IMG/VR virus record: IMGVR_UViG_3300045922_001048
Span: 1-33,036 of that record
Origin: a virus
Direction: 5' to 3' (one strand)
Length of the DNA: 33,036 nt
Positions 1-6,877 of this stretch are shown here, piece by piece; the stretch's first letter is position 1, and the number at the start of each line of letters is the position of its first letter. Below the pieces are notes generated by a model. That model did no database searches. It was given only the letters and a program-made list of their open reading frames with translations, and was not told the origin of the DNA. Position numbers and translations under genes: made by a program.

Positions 1-16
1 GCAGCAGGAGGAGCGC

Positions 17-322
17 ATGGACACCCACACCAGCCCGGTGATCGTCGTGAACATCACTGGCGACCAGCTCGGCGACCTGACCGGCTACGACGAGGAGCGC
101 AGCGACGAGCGGTTCGCCGGCCTGGTCGAGGCGGCCATCGAGGCCGCCTACCCTGAGGCGGACGTGCGGGTGCGCCTCGACACCCGCACCGTCGGGCGCG
201 GCGCCCCCCCGGTCGCCGTCCACGGCACCGGCAGCAGCGCTGAGGATGAGGCCGTCCTGCGGGCGGTCGAGGCTATTGTCGGTCGCGTGTTCGTGACCGG
301 CGACTGGGCCGTCGAGTCCTAG
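17..322 (+). CDS. Hypothetical small acidic protein
   Basis: A 101-residue acidic protein that I do not recognise. ATG 17 has a good ribosome binding site (aggaggagcgc) immediately upstream. The protein begins with a short beta-like stretch (VIVVNITG) and is rich in Asp and Glu. The pattern may be a small alpha/beta fold. It is the first of five small genes upstream of the packaging genes. No catalytic motif, membrane segment or signal peptide is visible. Its reading frame has the strong third-position GC bias of the neighbouring genes, which supports it as coding. Confidence 0.6.
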   Translation: MDTHTSPVIVVNITGDQLGDLTGYDEERSDERFAGLVEAAIEAAYPEADVRVRLDTRTVGRGAPPVAVHGTGSSAEDEAVLRAVEAIVGRVFVTGDWAVES

Positions 323-335
323 ACCGTCGAGATGC

Positions 336-360
336 GGGGCCGGGTGAGGCGCCCGGCCCC
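336..360 (+). promoter_or_regulatory. Perfect hairpin in intergenic leader
   Basis: A 9-bp perfect inverted repeat (ggggccggg / cccggcccc, 7-base loop) lies between the first two genes, directly before the purine-rich ribosome binding site of the gene at 385. No T-tract follows. It could be a weak terminator, an mRNA-stabilising stem or a processing site. The structure is seen; its role is inferred. Confidence 0.4.
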
Positions 361-384
361 ACCAGGGAGAGAGGAGACCATTCC

Positions 385-861
385 ATGCCGCTCGCACCCC
401 GCGTCCAGTTCCGCGCCGGAGACGGCCTGGCCGAGCAGCTTGCCGCTCGCGCTGACCGGGCCGCGTCGCTCGGCCTGGTCGCCAAGCGCGACCTGGCGCG
501 CTACTACGCCCTGCTGGAGCGGGAATTGACCCGCATCCGGCTGAGCGAGCCCGAGGCGTCCCTGATCGTGGACGCCTACAGCGGCACCTTCTGGGAACCG
601 CACACGGCGCCGCTGCTGTGGGCGGATATCGACGACGCCATCCGCTACGACGGCCTCGACCAGAAATGGGGCGTCGACGGCGCCGACCTGTTCGCCCGGC
701 TGCGCGCGCTGGCGCCATTCGCGCTCCTGGCGCTGGTGGACGCCGCCGAGCGCTATTGGGTGGCCGCCGGCGCCGGCGACCAGCGCAGCAACGCCGACCT
801 GCTGCGCGCCGTCGGCCTGGTCCGCTCCGGTCTACGCCGGGGAGAGGACGCGCCGGCTTAA
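385..861 (+). CDS. Hypothetical protein, mostly helical
   Basis: A 158-residue protein of unknown function. ATG 385 follows a clear ribosome binding site (gagagaggagacc). The sequence looks mainly alpha-helical. The central part (LSEPEASLIVDAYSG, then FWEPHTAPLLWADIDDAI) looks like a compact globular domain. Residues about 100-150 carry Ala/Leu-rich helices with aromatic residues. It resembles small conserved phage proteins found before the packaging genes, but I cannot name a family. No membrane segment or metal-binding cysteines are present. Confidence 0.6.
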   Translation: MPLAPRVQFRAGDGLAEQLAARADRAASLGLVAKRDLARYYALLERELTRIRLSEPEASLIVDAYSGTFWEPHTAPLLWADIDDAIRYDGLDQKWGVDGADLFARLRALAPFALLALVDAAERYWVAAGAGDQRSNADLLRAVGLVRSGLRRGEDAPA

Positions 862-1011
862 CCGCAGCACCATCTCGACCACCTCACGGTGCTGCACCGC
901 GCGGACGTTGAGGCATATGCCGCGACTCGCCGGCCGCGCCCGTCCCGGCCGGACCAGACGATCCGGTAGGCCAGGCATGGCGCCCGGCCTGCCGGGAGAG
1001 AGGAGCCCACG

Positions 1012-1293
1012 ATGGACTGTATCCTTAACCATACGCCCGCAACGTGCGGGTTCGGCTGCGATCGCCTCGGATACTGCTACGCCCGTGCTATTATGTACTG
1101 TAGCCTTAACCATACGCCCGCGGACTGTAGCCTTAACCATACGCCCGCAACGTGCGGGTTCGGCTGCGATCGCCTCGGATACTGCTACGCCCGTGCTATT
1201 GATGCGCTCTGCGAGCGCATCCGCGCGGCTGGCGAGGCGCGCCGCCTCATCGCTCTGCTCGACCTGGCCGACCAGGCCGAGCGGGAGGAGTAA
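1012..1293 (+). CDS. Cys-rich protein with internal duplication
   Basis: A 93-residue protein. ATG 1012 is preceded by a strong ribosome binding site (gggagagaggagcccacg). The N-terminal two thirds is built from a repeated unit: HTPATCGFGCDRLGYCYARA occurs at about residues 8 and 44, with a truncated third copy (LNHTPADC) between them. The Cys spacing (C-x3-C-x5-C) suggests metal binding or disulphides. The C-terminal 30 residues are an ordinary acidic helix. Without the duplication the product would be about 57 residues. Codons in the repeat (ctt, cat, att, gct) are less GC-biased than in the neighbours. The repeat may instead be a DNA element that happens to stay in frame. Confidence 0.5.
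   Translation: MDCILNHTPATCGFGCDRLGYCYARAIMYCSLNHTPADCSLNHTPATCGFGCDRLGYCYARAIDALCERIRAAGEARRLIALLDLADQAEREE
1015..1200 (+). repeat. Direct repeat, 78 bp, with hairpin
   Basis: Positions 1015-1092 and 1123-1200 are identical except for one base (t1022 versus g1130). A partial third copy (about 25 bp) lies at 1097-1121. The period is 108 bp, a multiple of three. Each full copy contains a 6-bp hairpin (cccgca acg tgcggg) and the palindrome gcgatcgc. Confidence 0.9.
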
Positions 1294-1295
1294 TC

Positions 1296-1532
1296 ATGCC
1301 GCGCGCTCCCCACCGCCGGCGGTTATCCGTCTCTATCGCATCGATCATCGAGACGCTGGAGGAGCGCCAGGCGCTCAGCCTGGAGCATTTGGTCGATGCC
1401 GTGATGGCTGGCGGCACGGATTTTGTTGCGTTCGCCAGCGCGCTAGAGTTTCTGGCCCGCGCCGGCGTTATCGGCCAGCGCGATGGGCTATGGGAGTTGC
1501 GCGACCAACTCCCGGATGGAGGCCGAGCATGA
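1296..1532 (+). CDS. Small winged-helix-like protein
   Basis: A 78-residue protein. ATG 1296 follows gggaggag, which overlaps the end of the previous gene. After a basic N-terminus the pattern is helix, helix, helix, then a hairpin ending in GLWELRD. This resembles a small winged helix-turn-helix, with ALEFLARAGVIGQRDG reading like a recognition helix plus wing. The stop overlaps the next start as ATGA, so the two genes are translationally coupled. A DNA-binding role is inferred from the pattern only. Confidence 0.5.
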   Translation: MPRAPHRRRLSVSIASIIETLEERQALSLEHLVDAVMAGGTDFVAFASALEFLARAGVIGQRDGLWELRDQLPDGGRA

Positions 1533-1888
1533 AGATCGTCAACGCCACCCCCCACGAGATCATCCTGTACCTCGGGGGGAACGACCCCGACTACCCTGGC
1601 ATGGGCGAACTGCGCCTGCCCCCATCCGGGCTGATCGCTCGGGCGGAGGAGCAAACGCAGCCGGCCGGGGAGTTCTACTACGATGGCGAGATCGTCCCCA
1701 TCGTGGCCTGCGAATTTGGCAGCCTGACCGGGCTGCCGCCCGAGAACGAGGACACGGCCTACGTCGTGTCCGCCATCGCCGCGCGGGCCGCCCGCGCCGC
1801 CGGGCGGACCGACTGCTACACCGTGGCCCTGCCGGTCCGCGATGGCGCGGGCCGCATCGTCGCGGCGCGGGCCCTCGCGCGGATGTGA
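1529..1888 (+). CDS. Conserved phage protein with N-x-TPH motif
   Basis: A 119-residue protein. The frame is open much further upstream, but ATG 1529 in the ATGA overlap with the preceding gene is the sensible start. It shows the pattern of a widespread small phage protein of unknown function: VNATPHEI near the N-terminus, LPPSG, a central EFGSLTGLP, then YVVSAIAARAA, and a C-terminal VRDGAGRIVAARAL. Related proteins, as I recall them, occur in phages and integrative elements of Gram-positive bacteria. The function is unknown. A hairpin begins at its stop codon. Confidence 0.7.
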   Translation: MKIVNATPHEIILYLGGNDPDYPGMGELRLPPSGLIARAEEQTQPAGEFYYDGEIVPIVACEFGSLTGLPPENEDTAYVVSAIAARAARAAGRTDCYTVALPVRDGAGRIVAARALARM

Positions 1889-1924
1889 GGCCGGCGCGTT
1901 CTTCTCAGGGGCGGCGCCGGCCTC
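1887..1924 (+). terminator. Strong hairpin after first gene cluster
   Basis: An 11-bp perfect inverted repeat (gaggccggcgc / gcgccggcctc) with a 16-base loop starts within the stop codon of the preceding gene. It is followed by attctg and not by a real T-tract. It probably marks the end of the first small transcription unit. The rest of 1925-2011 is GC-rich with short gccgcc(c/g)tg iterations and no convincing gene. Confidence 0.5.
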
Positions 1925-2011
1925 ATTCTGGGTGACATCGCGCAGCGCGCGCCGGGCCCAGCGCGCGGCGGCGCCGCCCGTGCCGCCCCTGCCGCCCGTG
2001 CCGCCGGCGCC

Positions 2012-2040
2012 TTGACACGCCGTCGTAGGATGGGATTAAC
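2012..2040 (+). promoter_or_regulatory. Possible promoter for packaging genes
   Basis: A perfect TTGACA at 2012-2017 stands out in this GC-rich sequence. It is followed after 17 bases by attaac (2035-2040), a poor -10 match. It lies in a 203-base gap after a terminator-like hairpin and upstream of the HNH gene, where a promoter for the structural genes would be expected. The weak -10 keeps confidence low. Confidence 0.3.
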
Positions 2041-2091
2041 CAGGATGCGGCGCTGTCCCCCCTCAAGGGCGGCGCCGGTCGGGGGTGTCGC

Positions 2092-2478
2092 ATGCCTACC
2101 CGCCCGCTGCCTCCCTGCCGCGCGCCGGGCTGTTTTGCCCGCAGTGTCGCGGAGGGCTATTGTGCGCGCCACCTCGCCGCGGCCCGGGAGCGCGAGCGCG
2201 AGCGGAAACGGCGCGCTGACGACGGCCGCCCCTCGGCGGCCGCCCGCGGCTACGGCCCCGCCTGGCGCGCCCTCCGCGCCAGCTTCCTCCGCGCCCATCC
2301 ACGCTGCTGCGTCTGTGGCCAGCCAGCCACCGACGTCCATCACGTCATCCCCCGGCGCGCCGGCGGGACGGACCACTGGGACAACCTCGCGCCGCTCTGC
2401 CATCGCTGCCATGCGCGCGTGACCACCACGATCGAGGGCGCTGGCTGGGGAGCGCGCCACCGGCGGGAGCAGCAGTAG
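2092..2478 (+). CDS. HNH endonuclease
   Basis: A 128-residue HNH nuclease. It has an N-terminal Cys-rich stretch (C-x4-C then C-x2-H), a charged helix (about residues 27-42) and a core containing AHPRCCVCG, the catalytic DVHHVIPRRAGG, then the Asn-containing DNLAPLCHRCHARVT. Two CxxC-type pairs suggest a structural zinc. HNH proteins next to terminase genes are common in HK97-type cos phages, where the HNH protein works with the large terminase in cutting cos. Its position just before the terminase genes fits that role, which is inferred here. It ends at a 6-bp hairpin. Confidence 0.9.
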   Translation: MPTRPLPPCRAPGCFARSVAEGYCARHLAAARERERERKRRADDGRPSAAARGYGPAWRALRASFLRAHPRCCVCGQPATDVHHVIPRRAGGTDHWDNLAPLCHRCHARVTTTIEGAGWGARHRREQQ

Positions 2479-2493
2479 GGAGCGGTGCGCTCC
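2479..2493 (+). terminator. Small hairpin after HNH gene
   Basis: A 6-bp perfect stem (ggagcg / cgctcc) with a 3-base loop begins immediately after the HNH stop codon. It has no T-tract. It may be a weak terminator or part of the putative cos region that follows. Confidence 0.3.
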
Positions 2494-2711
2494 GGGGCGT
2501 ACGGCAACCCGACCGCAACGGCGTGCACCACCTGCCGCTCGGGCGCCCGCTGATGCGACGGATCGTGCACCGGCAGGCCTGCCGACGTGCAACGAAGAGT
2601 GCGTGGCGGGGGGAGGGGGGGCCAGATCGCTGGGCCCGCCGCTGGGACCGGCAAGCGGCAGCCACGCGCATCCGTAACCGTTCCCCGTTGCCGTTAACGC
2701 CGGGAGGGGCG
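2494..2711 (+). other. Candidate cos or packaging site region
   Basis: A non-coding stretch of about 220 bp between the HNH gene and the small terminase, a usual place for cos or pac. It contains cgtgca three times (2522, 2564, 2586). It has a 14-bp palindrome, cggcaggcctgccg (2571-2584), with flanking gcac/gtgc arms (2567-2570 and 2587-2590) that could extend the stem with a small bulge. It also has a G-rich tract at about 2605-2625. A frame is open from 2523, but its codons and composition do not look like protein. No tRNA is present. The cos role is inferred from position and repeats. Confidence 0.35.
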
Positions 2712-3065
2712 ATGGCCGAGCGACTACCGCAGCCGCCGCGCCACCTGAGCGCGGAAAGCCGGCGCTGGTGGCGCGAGATCGTGACCGACTACGAGCTGGA
2801 GGCGCATCATCTGCGCCTGCTCCAGGCCGCCTGCGAATGCTGGGACCGCGTCCTCCAGGCGCGGGCCGCCGTCGAGCGCGACGGCGCCTACTACCGCGAC
2901 CGGTTCGAGCAGATCAAGCCCCACCCGGCGCTGGCCGAGGAGCGGCAGAGCAAGGTGCTGATGGCGCGGCTGCTGCGCGAACTGGCGCTGGATGTCGAGG
3001 CGCCGAACGACTCGGTCGGGCGACCGCCGCAGATCGCGCCGGGGGCCGGCCGCCGGGCGCGCTGA
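2712..3065 (+). CDS. terS: Terminase small subunit, P27 family
   Basis: A 117-residue DNA-recognition subunit of the packaging motor. The start is ATG 2712, after gggaggggcg, and not the upstream in-frame ATG at 2523, which would add a Trp/Arg-rich non-protein-like tail. The sequence follows the P27 pattern. An N-terminal LSAESRRWWREIVTDYEL is followed by helical hairpins and the family signature around YYRDRFEQIKPHPALAEER. A final helix contains LLRELALD. The stop overlaps the large subunit start as TGATG. It should bind the packaging site and hand DNA to the large subunit. Confidence 0.85.
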   Translation: MAERLPQPPRHLSAESRRWWREIVTDYELEAHHLRLLQAACECWDRVLQARAAVERDGAYYRDRFEQIKPHPALAEERQSKVLMARLLRELALDVEAPNDSVGRPPQIAPGAGRRAR

Positions 3066-4663
3066 TGCCACGGGTCCGGCGCCGGGTGGTCGGCCGGCGC
3101 GCCGCGCCATCCCTCGACGAGGATCTCGCGCTGCCGGCGTGGCCGCCCGATGCGCGCGCGATCGCCTTTATCGAGTCGCTCCGCCACACCAAGGGCCGCT
3201 GGGCCGGGCAGCCCTTCCGCTTGCTGCCCTGGCAGCGGGAGCGGGTGATCCGGCCGCTCTTCGGGACGCTCCGGCCGGATGGGACGCGCCAGTACCGCAC
3301 CTGCTACGTCGAGCTGGGCCGCAAAAACGGCAAGACGACGCTGGCGGCCGCCATCGCGCTCTATCTCCTCTGCGCCGACGGCGAGGCGCGCGGCGAGGTC
3401 TACTCGGCCGCCGGCGACCGGGACCAGGCGGCGCTGGCCTACAACGAGGCGGTGGCGCTGGCCGGCGCCACGCCGGCGCTGGCCAGCCGCTGCCGGATCG
3501 TCCGCAGCGGCAAGGTCATCGAGTACGCCGAGACGGGCGGCGTTTACCGGGCCATTCCCGCCGACGCCGCCGGCAGCCATGGCTACAACGCCTCGGGGAT
3601 CATCCTCGACGAGGCCCACGTCCAGCCGAACCGCGACCTCTACGACACGCTGGTCACCTCGGTTGGCGCGCGCCGCCAGCCGCTGATCTTCATCATCACC
3701 ACCGCCGGCTGGGACCGGCAATCGCTCTGCTGGGAGCTGCACGAGTACGCCCGCCAGGTGGCGGCGGGCGTTATCGACGACCCGACCTTCCTGCCGATCC
3801 TCTACTCAGCGGCTGAGGAGGATGACTGGACCGATCCGGCCGTCTGGCGCCAGGCCAATCCGAGCCTGGGCGAGACCGTCAGCGAGGAATTCCTGGCCGA
3901 GGAATGCGCGCGGGCGCAGCAGATGCCGGAGTATCAGAACACCTTCCGGCGTCTCTACCTCTCGCAGTGGGTCAGCCAGGAGACGCGCTGGATGCCGATG
4001 GCGGCCTGGGATGCCGCCGGCGCGCCGCCGGCGGTCGCGCCGGGCCAGCGCTGCTGGGTCGGGCTCGACCTGGCCAGCACGACCGACCTGGCCGCGCTGG
4101 TGGCGCTCTTCCGCGGCGACGACGGGACCTACAGCGTCCTGCCCTACCTGTTCGCGCCGGAGGCGAGCGCGCGCGAGCGCGGCCAGCGCGACCGGGCGCC
4201 CTACGAGCGCTGGGCGGCCGAGGGCTACCTGGAGCTGACGCCCGGCAACGTCATCGACTACGGCCGGATCGCCGCCCGGCTCGATGCGCTGCTAGAGGCG
4301 TATGACGTCGTCGAGGTGGGCTACGATCCCTGGAACGCGACCCAGTTCATCCAGCCCTACGCGGATGCGGGCGTGGTCTGCACGCCGGTCCGGCAGGGCT
4401 ATCAGTCGCTCTCCGAGCCGACCAAGCGCCTGCTGGCGCTGGTGCTGGAGGGCAAGATGCGCCACGGGGGTCACCCGGTGTTGCGCTGGATGGCCGACAA
4501 CGTGGTGGTGCGGACCGACGAGAACGAGAATGTCCGGCCGATCAAACCGAGCGCGCGGCAGCGCATCGATGGCATCGTGGCGCTGATCATCGCGCTATCG
4601 CGGGCGCTGGCCGACGACGGCGCGGGGAGCGTCTATGACGAGCGGGGAGTGCTGGTGATATGA
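3065..4663 (+). CDS. terL: Terminase large subunit (ATPase-nuclease)
   Basis: A 532-residue packaging motor protein of the Terminase_1 type. The frame is open further upstream, but ATG 3065 overlapping the terS stop is the likely start. The ATPase domain has a Walker A-like GRKNGKT at about residues 85-91 and a Walker B IILDEAH at about 179-185. A probable coupling motif sits in LIFIITTAG. The nuclease domain begins at VGLDLAST (Asp about 335). Further acidic positions lie in VGYDPWN and in the C-terminal QRIDGIVALIIA. It cuts concatemeric DNA and drives it into the prohead. Length and motifs are complete. Confidence 0.95.
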   Translation: MPRVRRRVVGRRAAPSLDEDLALPAWPPDARAIAFIESLRHTKGRWAGQPFRLLPWQRERVIRPLFGTLRPDGTRQYRTCYVELGRKNGKTTLAAAIALYLLCADGEARGEVYSAAGDRDQAALAYNEAVALAGATPALASRCRIVRSGKVIEYAETGGVYRAIPADAAGSHGYNASGIILDEAHVQPNRDLYDTLVTSVGARRQPLIFIITTAGWDRQSLCWELHEYARQVAAGVIDDPTFLPILYSAAEEDDWTDPAVWRQANPSLGETVSEEFLAEECARAQQMPEYQNTFRRLYLSQWVSQETRWMPMAAWDAAGAPPAVAPGQRCWVGLDLASTTDLAALVALFRGDDGTYSVLPYLFAPEASARERGQRDRAPYERWAAEGYLELTPGNVIDYGRIAARLDALLEAYDVVEVGYDPWNATQFIQPYADAGVVCTPVRQGYQSLSEPTKRLLALVLEGKMRHGGHPVLRWMADNVVVRTDENENVRPIKPSARQRIDGIVALIIALSRALADDGAGSVYDERGVLVI

Positions 4664-4842
4664 GGCGCAGATGGCCCCGGCTGCCCCGCCCGCGGCTGAC
4701 GCGCGGCCACCTCGCCGACGCCTGCTACCTGGCGGCGGCGCTGCTGCTGGCGGGCGCGGCCGGGCTGGCGGCCGGGCTGGCGGCCGGGCTGGCGGTGCTC
4801 GGGCTGGCGCTGCTGGTGGCCGGCTGGGCGCTGGCGGAATGA
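4660..4842 (+). CDS. Small hydrophobic membrane protein
   Basis: A 60-residue protein with a basic N-terminus (about 16 residues, many Arg) and then a hydrophobic Ala/Gly/Leu stretch (residues about 20-57) that could form one long or two short membrane helices with a GLAAGLAAGLA repeat. It overlaps terL by ATGA and the portal start by ATGA, which argues for a translated gene. Small membrane proteins between terL and portal occur in some siphoviruses. The function is unknown. Confidence 0.6.
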   Translation: MRRRWPRLPRPRLTRGHLADACYLAAALLLAGAAGLAAGLAAGLAVLGLALLVAGWALAE

Positions 4843-6056
4843 GCATCCTCGGGGCGCTCAAGCGCGAGCGCCGGGCGCTGACAGAGAGCGAGTGGCTGCT
4901 GAAGGCGCTCGGTGGCAACGTCTCGATCACCGGCCGCCAGGTCGGCGCCAGCGACGCGCTGCGCATCTCGGCCGTGTACGCCTGCGTCCGGATCATCGCC
5001 GAGACGATCGCCTCGCTGCCGCTGGTCACCTACCGCCGGCTGGAGCGCGGCAAGGAGCGCAATCCGCGCCACCGGCTCTACCGGCTGCTGCACGACCTGC
5101 CCAATCCGGAGATGACGGCGCTGGAGCTGCGCGAGGCGCTGACCGGCCACGCCGTGCTGCGCGGCGTCGCCTACGCCAATATCCAGCGCGATAACCAGGG
5201 GCAGGTGACCGCGCTCTGGCCGCTGCGCCCGGACCGGATGACCGCCTTCCGCGATCCCGCCACGGGCGCGCCGCGCTACCTCTACACGCTGCCAAGCGGC
5301 GAGCAGGTCCGCCTCGAGCAGCAGGACCTGCTGCGGCTGCGGAATTTCGGCAGCGGCGACGATCTGAACGGCTACAGCACGATCGGCCTCTTCCGCGAGA
5401 CCTACGGGCTGGCGCTGGCGGCCGAGGAGTACGGCGCGCGATTTTTCGCCAACGACTCCCGCCCCGGCGGCGTGCTGGAGGTGCGGGGCAAGCTCAAGGA
5501 CCCGGAGCGCCTCAAGGAGAGCTGGGAGAACGCCCACCGGAGCATGACCGACGCCTGGCGGGTGGCGATCCTGGAAGAGGGCGTCACCTGGAAGCAGATC
5601 GCGATCCCGCCCCGCGACTCGGAGTTCCTCGGGCTGCGGAAATTCCAGATCAGCGAGATCGCGCGCATCTTCCGGGTGCCGCTGCACATGATCGCCGAAC
5701 TCGACCGGGCGACGTTCTCCAACATCGAGCACCAGGCGATCGAGTTCGTCGTCCACACCATCCGCCCCTGGGCGGTGCGCTGGGAGCAGGCGATCGCCCG
5801 CGACCTGTGGCCGGGCCAGGTGGGGGAGCAGACGCATTTCAGCGAGCACGTCCTCGACGGGCTGTTGCGTGGCGACGCGCTGGCGCGGGCGCAGGCGCTG
5901 GCGATCCAGCGCCAGAACGGCGCGCTGACGGCCAACGAGTGGCGCGAGATCGAGAACCGCAACCCGTTGCCCGGCGGCGACGAGCTGCTGGTCAACGGCA
6001 ATATGCTGCCGGCCGGTCAGGTTGGCCGGCCGGAGGCGGGGGCGGAGGGGCCATGA
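4839..6056 (+). CDS. Portal protein, HK97 family
   Basis: A 405-residue portal of the HK97 type. It forms the dodecameric ring through which DNA enters and leaves the head. The start is ATG 4839 in the ATGA overlap with the small membrane gene. Typical features are the N-terminal VYACVRIIAETIASLPL, then YRLLHDLPNPEMTALELRE, a central LRLRNFGSGDDLNGYSTI, and RIFRVPLHMIAELDRATFSN with EHQAIEFVVHTIRPW. The Pro-rich C-terminal tail ends in an ATGA overlap with the protease gene. The length is normal for the family. Confidence 0.95.
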   Translation: MSILGALKRERRALTESEWLLKALGGNVSITGRQVGASDALRISAVYACVRIIAETIASLPLVTYRRLERGKERNPRHRLYRLLHDLPNPEMTALELREALTGHAVLRGVAYANIQRDNQGQVTALWPLRPDRMTAFRDPATGAPRYLYTLPSGEQVRLEQQDLLRLRNFGSGDDLNGYSTIGLFRETYGLALAAEEYGARFFANDSRPGGVLEVRGKLKDPERLKESWENAHRSMTDAWRVAILEEGVTWKQIAIPPRDSEFLGLRKFQISEIARIFRVPLHMIAELDRATFSNIEHQAIEFVVHTIRPWAVRWEQAIARDLWPGQVGEQTHFSEHVLDGLLRGDALARAQALAIQRQNGALTANEWREIENRNPLPGGDELLVNGNMLPAGQVGRPEAGAEGP

Positions 6057-6838
6057 GCGCGAAACGGGCGGAGCGGCAGCGGCGGGCGCTGCCGGTGGAG
6101 CTGGTCGAGCTACGGGCGGCGCGCGACGGCGGCGCGCCGGGGGTGCTGGCGACGCTGACCGGCTATGCCGCCGTGTTCGACCGCTGGAGCGAGCCGCTGT
6201 TCGGCTTCCGCGAGCGGATCGCGCCGGGGGCGTTCCGCAAGACGATCCGGGAGGGCGACATCCGGGCGCTCTGGAACCATGACGATCGGATCGTGCTCGG
6301 CCGCAACCGGGCCGGCACGCTGCGCCTGGCCGAGGACGAGCGCGGGCTGCAGACCGAGATCGACCTGCCCGACAACGAGTGGGGCCGGCCGGTGCTGGAT
6401 GCGGTCGAGCGCGGCGACGTGACCGGCATGTCGTTCGCCTTCGATGTGATCAAGGAGTCCTGGGTCTGGGCGCGGGATAGCGCCGGGCTGGACGAGCGGA
6501 CGCTGCACGAGGTGCGCCTGTTCGACGTGAGCCCGGTGACGTTCCCGTCCTACCCGGACACCACGGTCGATATCCGCTCGGCGCTGGCCGACGCGGGCAT
6601 CGACCTGGCGGTGATTGCCCGGCTGCTGGCGCGCGGTCGGGCCGGCCTGCCGCCGCGGCCCGGCGACGGGCCGGCCGCGCAGGCCGCGATTGAGGCGCTG
6701 CGGCGCGCGCTCCCTGCCGAGCCGGCCCCTGCGGGGGACCACTCGGCGGCGCCCACGGTGGACGAGCCGGCCCCGCCAGGGGGTCACTCGCTCGACCGAG
6801 CCCGCGCGCGCCTGCGGCTGGCGCTGGCCGACGATTGA
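6053..6838 (+). CDS. Prohead protease, S78 (HK97) family
   Basis: A 261-residue maturation protease. The start is ATG 6053, overlapping the portal stop. The core shows the S78 pattern: TGYAAVFDRWSEPLFGFRE, then RIAPGAF, the catalytic His in LWNHD (about H76), RAGTLRLAEDERGL, and the catalytic Ser in VTGMSFAF (about S127), followed by LFDVSPVTFPSYPDT. The C-terminal 80 residues are Ala/Pro/Arg-rich and probably disordered. It would cleave the N-terminal delta domain of the capsid protein encoded next. The GHS/DHS Pro-rich tail may be a scaffold-like or self-cleaved segment. Confidence 0.93.
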   Translation: MSAKRAERQRRALPVELVELRAARDGGAPGVLATLTGYAAVFDRWSEPLFGFRERIAPGAFRKTIREGDIRALWNHDDRIVLGRNRAGTLRLAEDERGLQTEIDLPDNEWGRPVLDAVERGDVTGMSFAFDVIKESWVWARDSAGLDERTLHEVRLFDVSPVTFPSYPDTTVDIRSALADAGIDLAVIARLLARGRAGLPPRPGDGPAAQAAIEALRRALPAEPAPAGDHSAAPTVDEPAPPGGHSLDRARARLRLALADD

Positions 6839-6846
6839 GGGTATAT

Positions 6847-6865
6847 CCGCGCCGGACCGGCGCGG
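6847..6865 (+). promoter_or_regulatory. Hairpin upstream of capsid gene RBS
   Basis: A palindrome (ccgcgcc / ggcgcgg, 5-base loop) lies just before the gggggag ribosome binding site of the major capsid gene. The 39-base gap is one of few in the head genes. It could stabilise the 5' end of a highly expressed capsid mRNA. The role is inferred. Confidence 0.35.
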
Positions 6866-6877
6866 GGGAGCAGAAAA

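Noticed and set aside
832-1140. Antisense ORF with repeated GRMVKATV-like motif
   Set aside because: The motif repeats only because the DNA repeat is read backwards. There is no ribosome binding site, and it overlaps a plus-strand gene with a good one.
1015-1200. CRISPR or tRNA-like element
   Set aside because: There are only two full copies and no variable spacers of regular length. The ggttcg-like stretch lacks a matching acceptor and anticodon stem.
908-1528. Long upstream extension of the gene at 1529-1888
   Set aside because: The extension overlaps two better supported genes, is Arg/Pro-rich and ignores the ATGA-coupled start at 1529.
2523-2711. N-terminal extension of the small terminase
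   Set aside because: The extra 63 residues are Arg/Trp-rich and do not fit the P27 family. ATG 2712 has a good ribosome binding site and gives the normal length.
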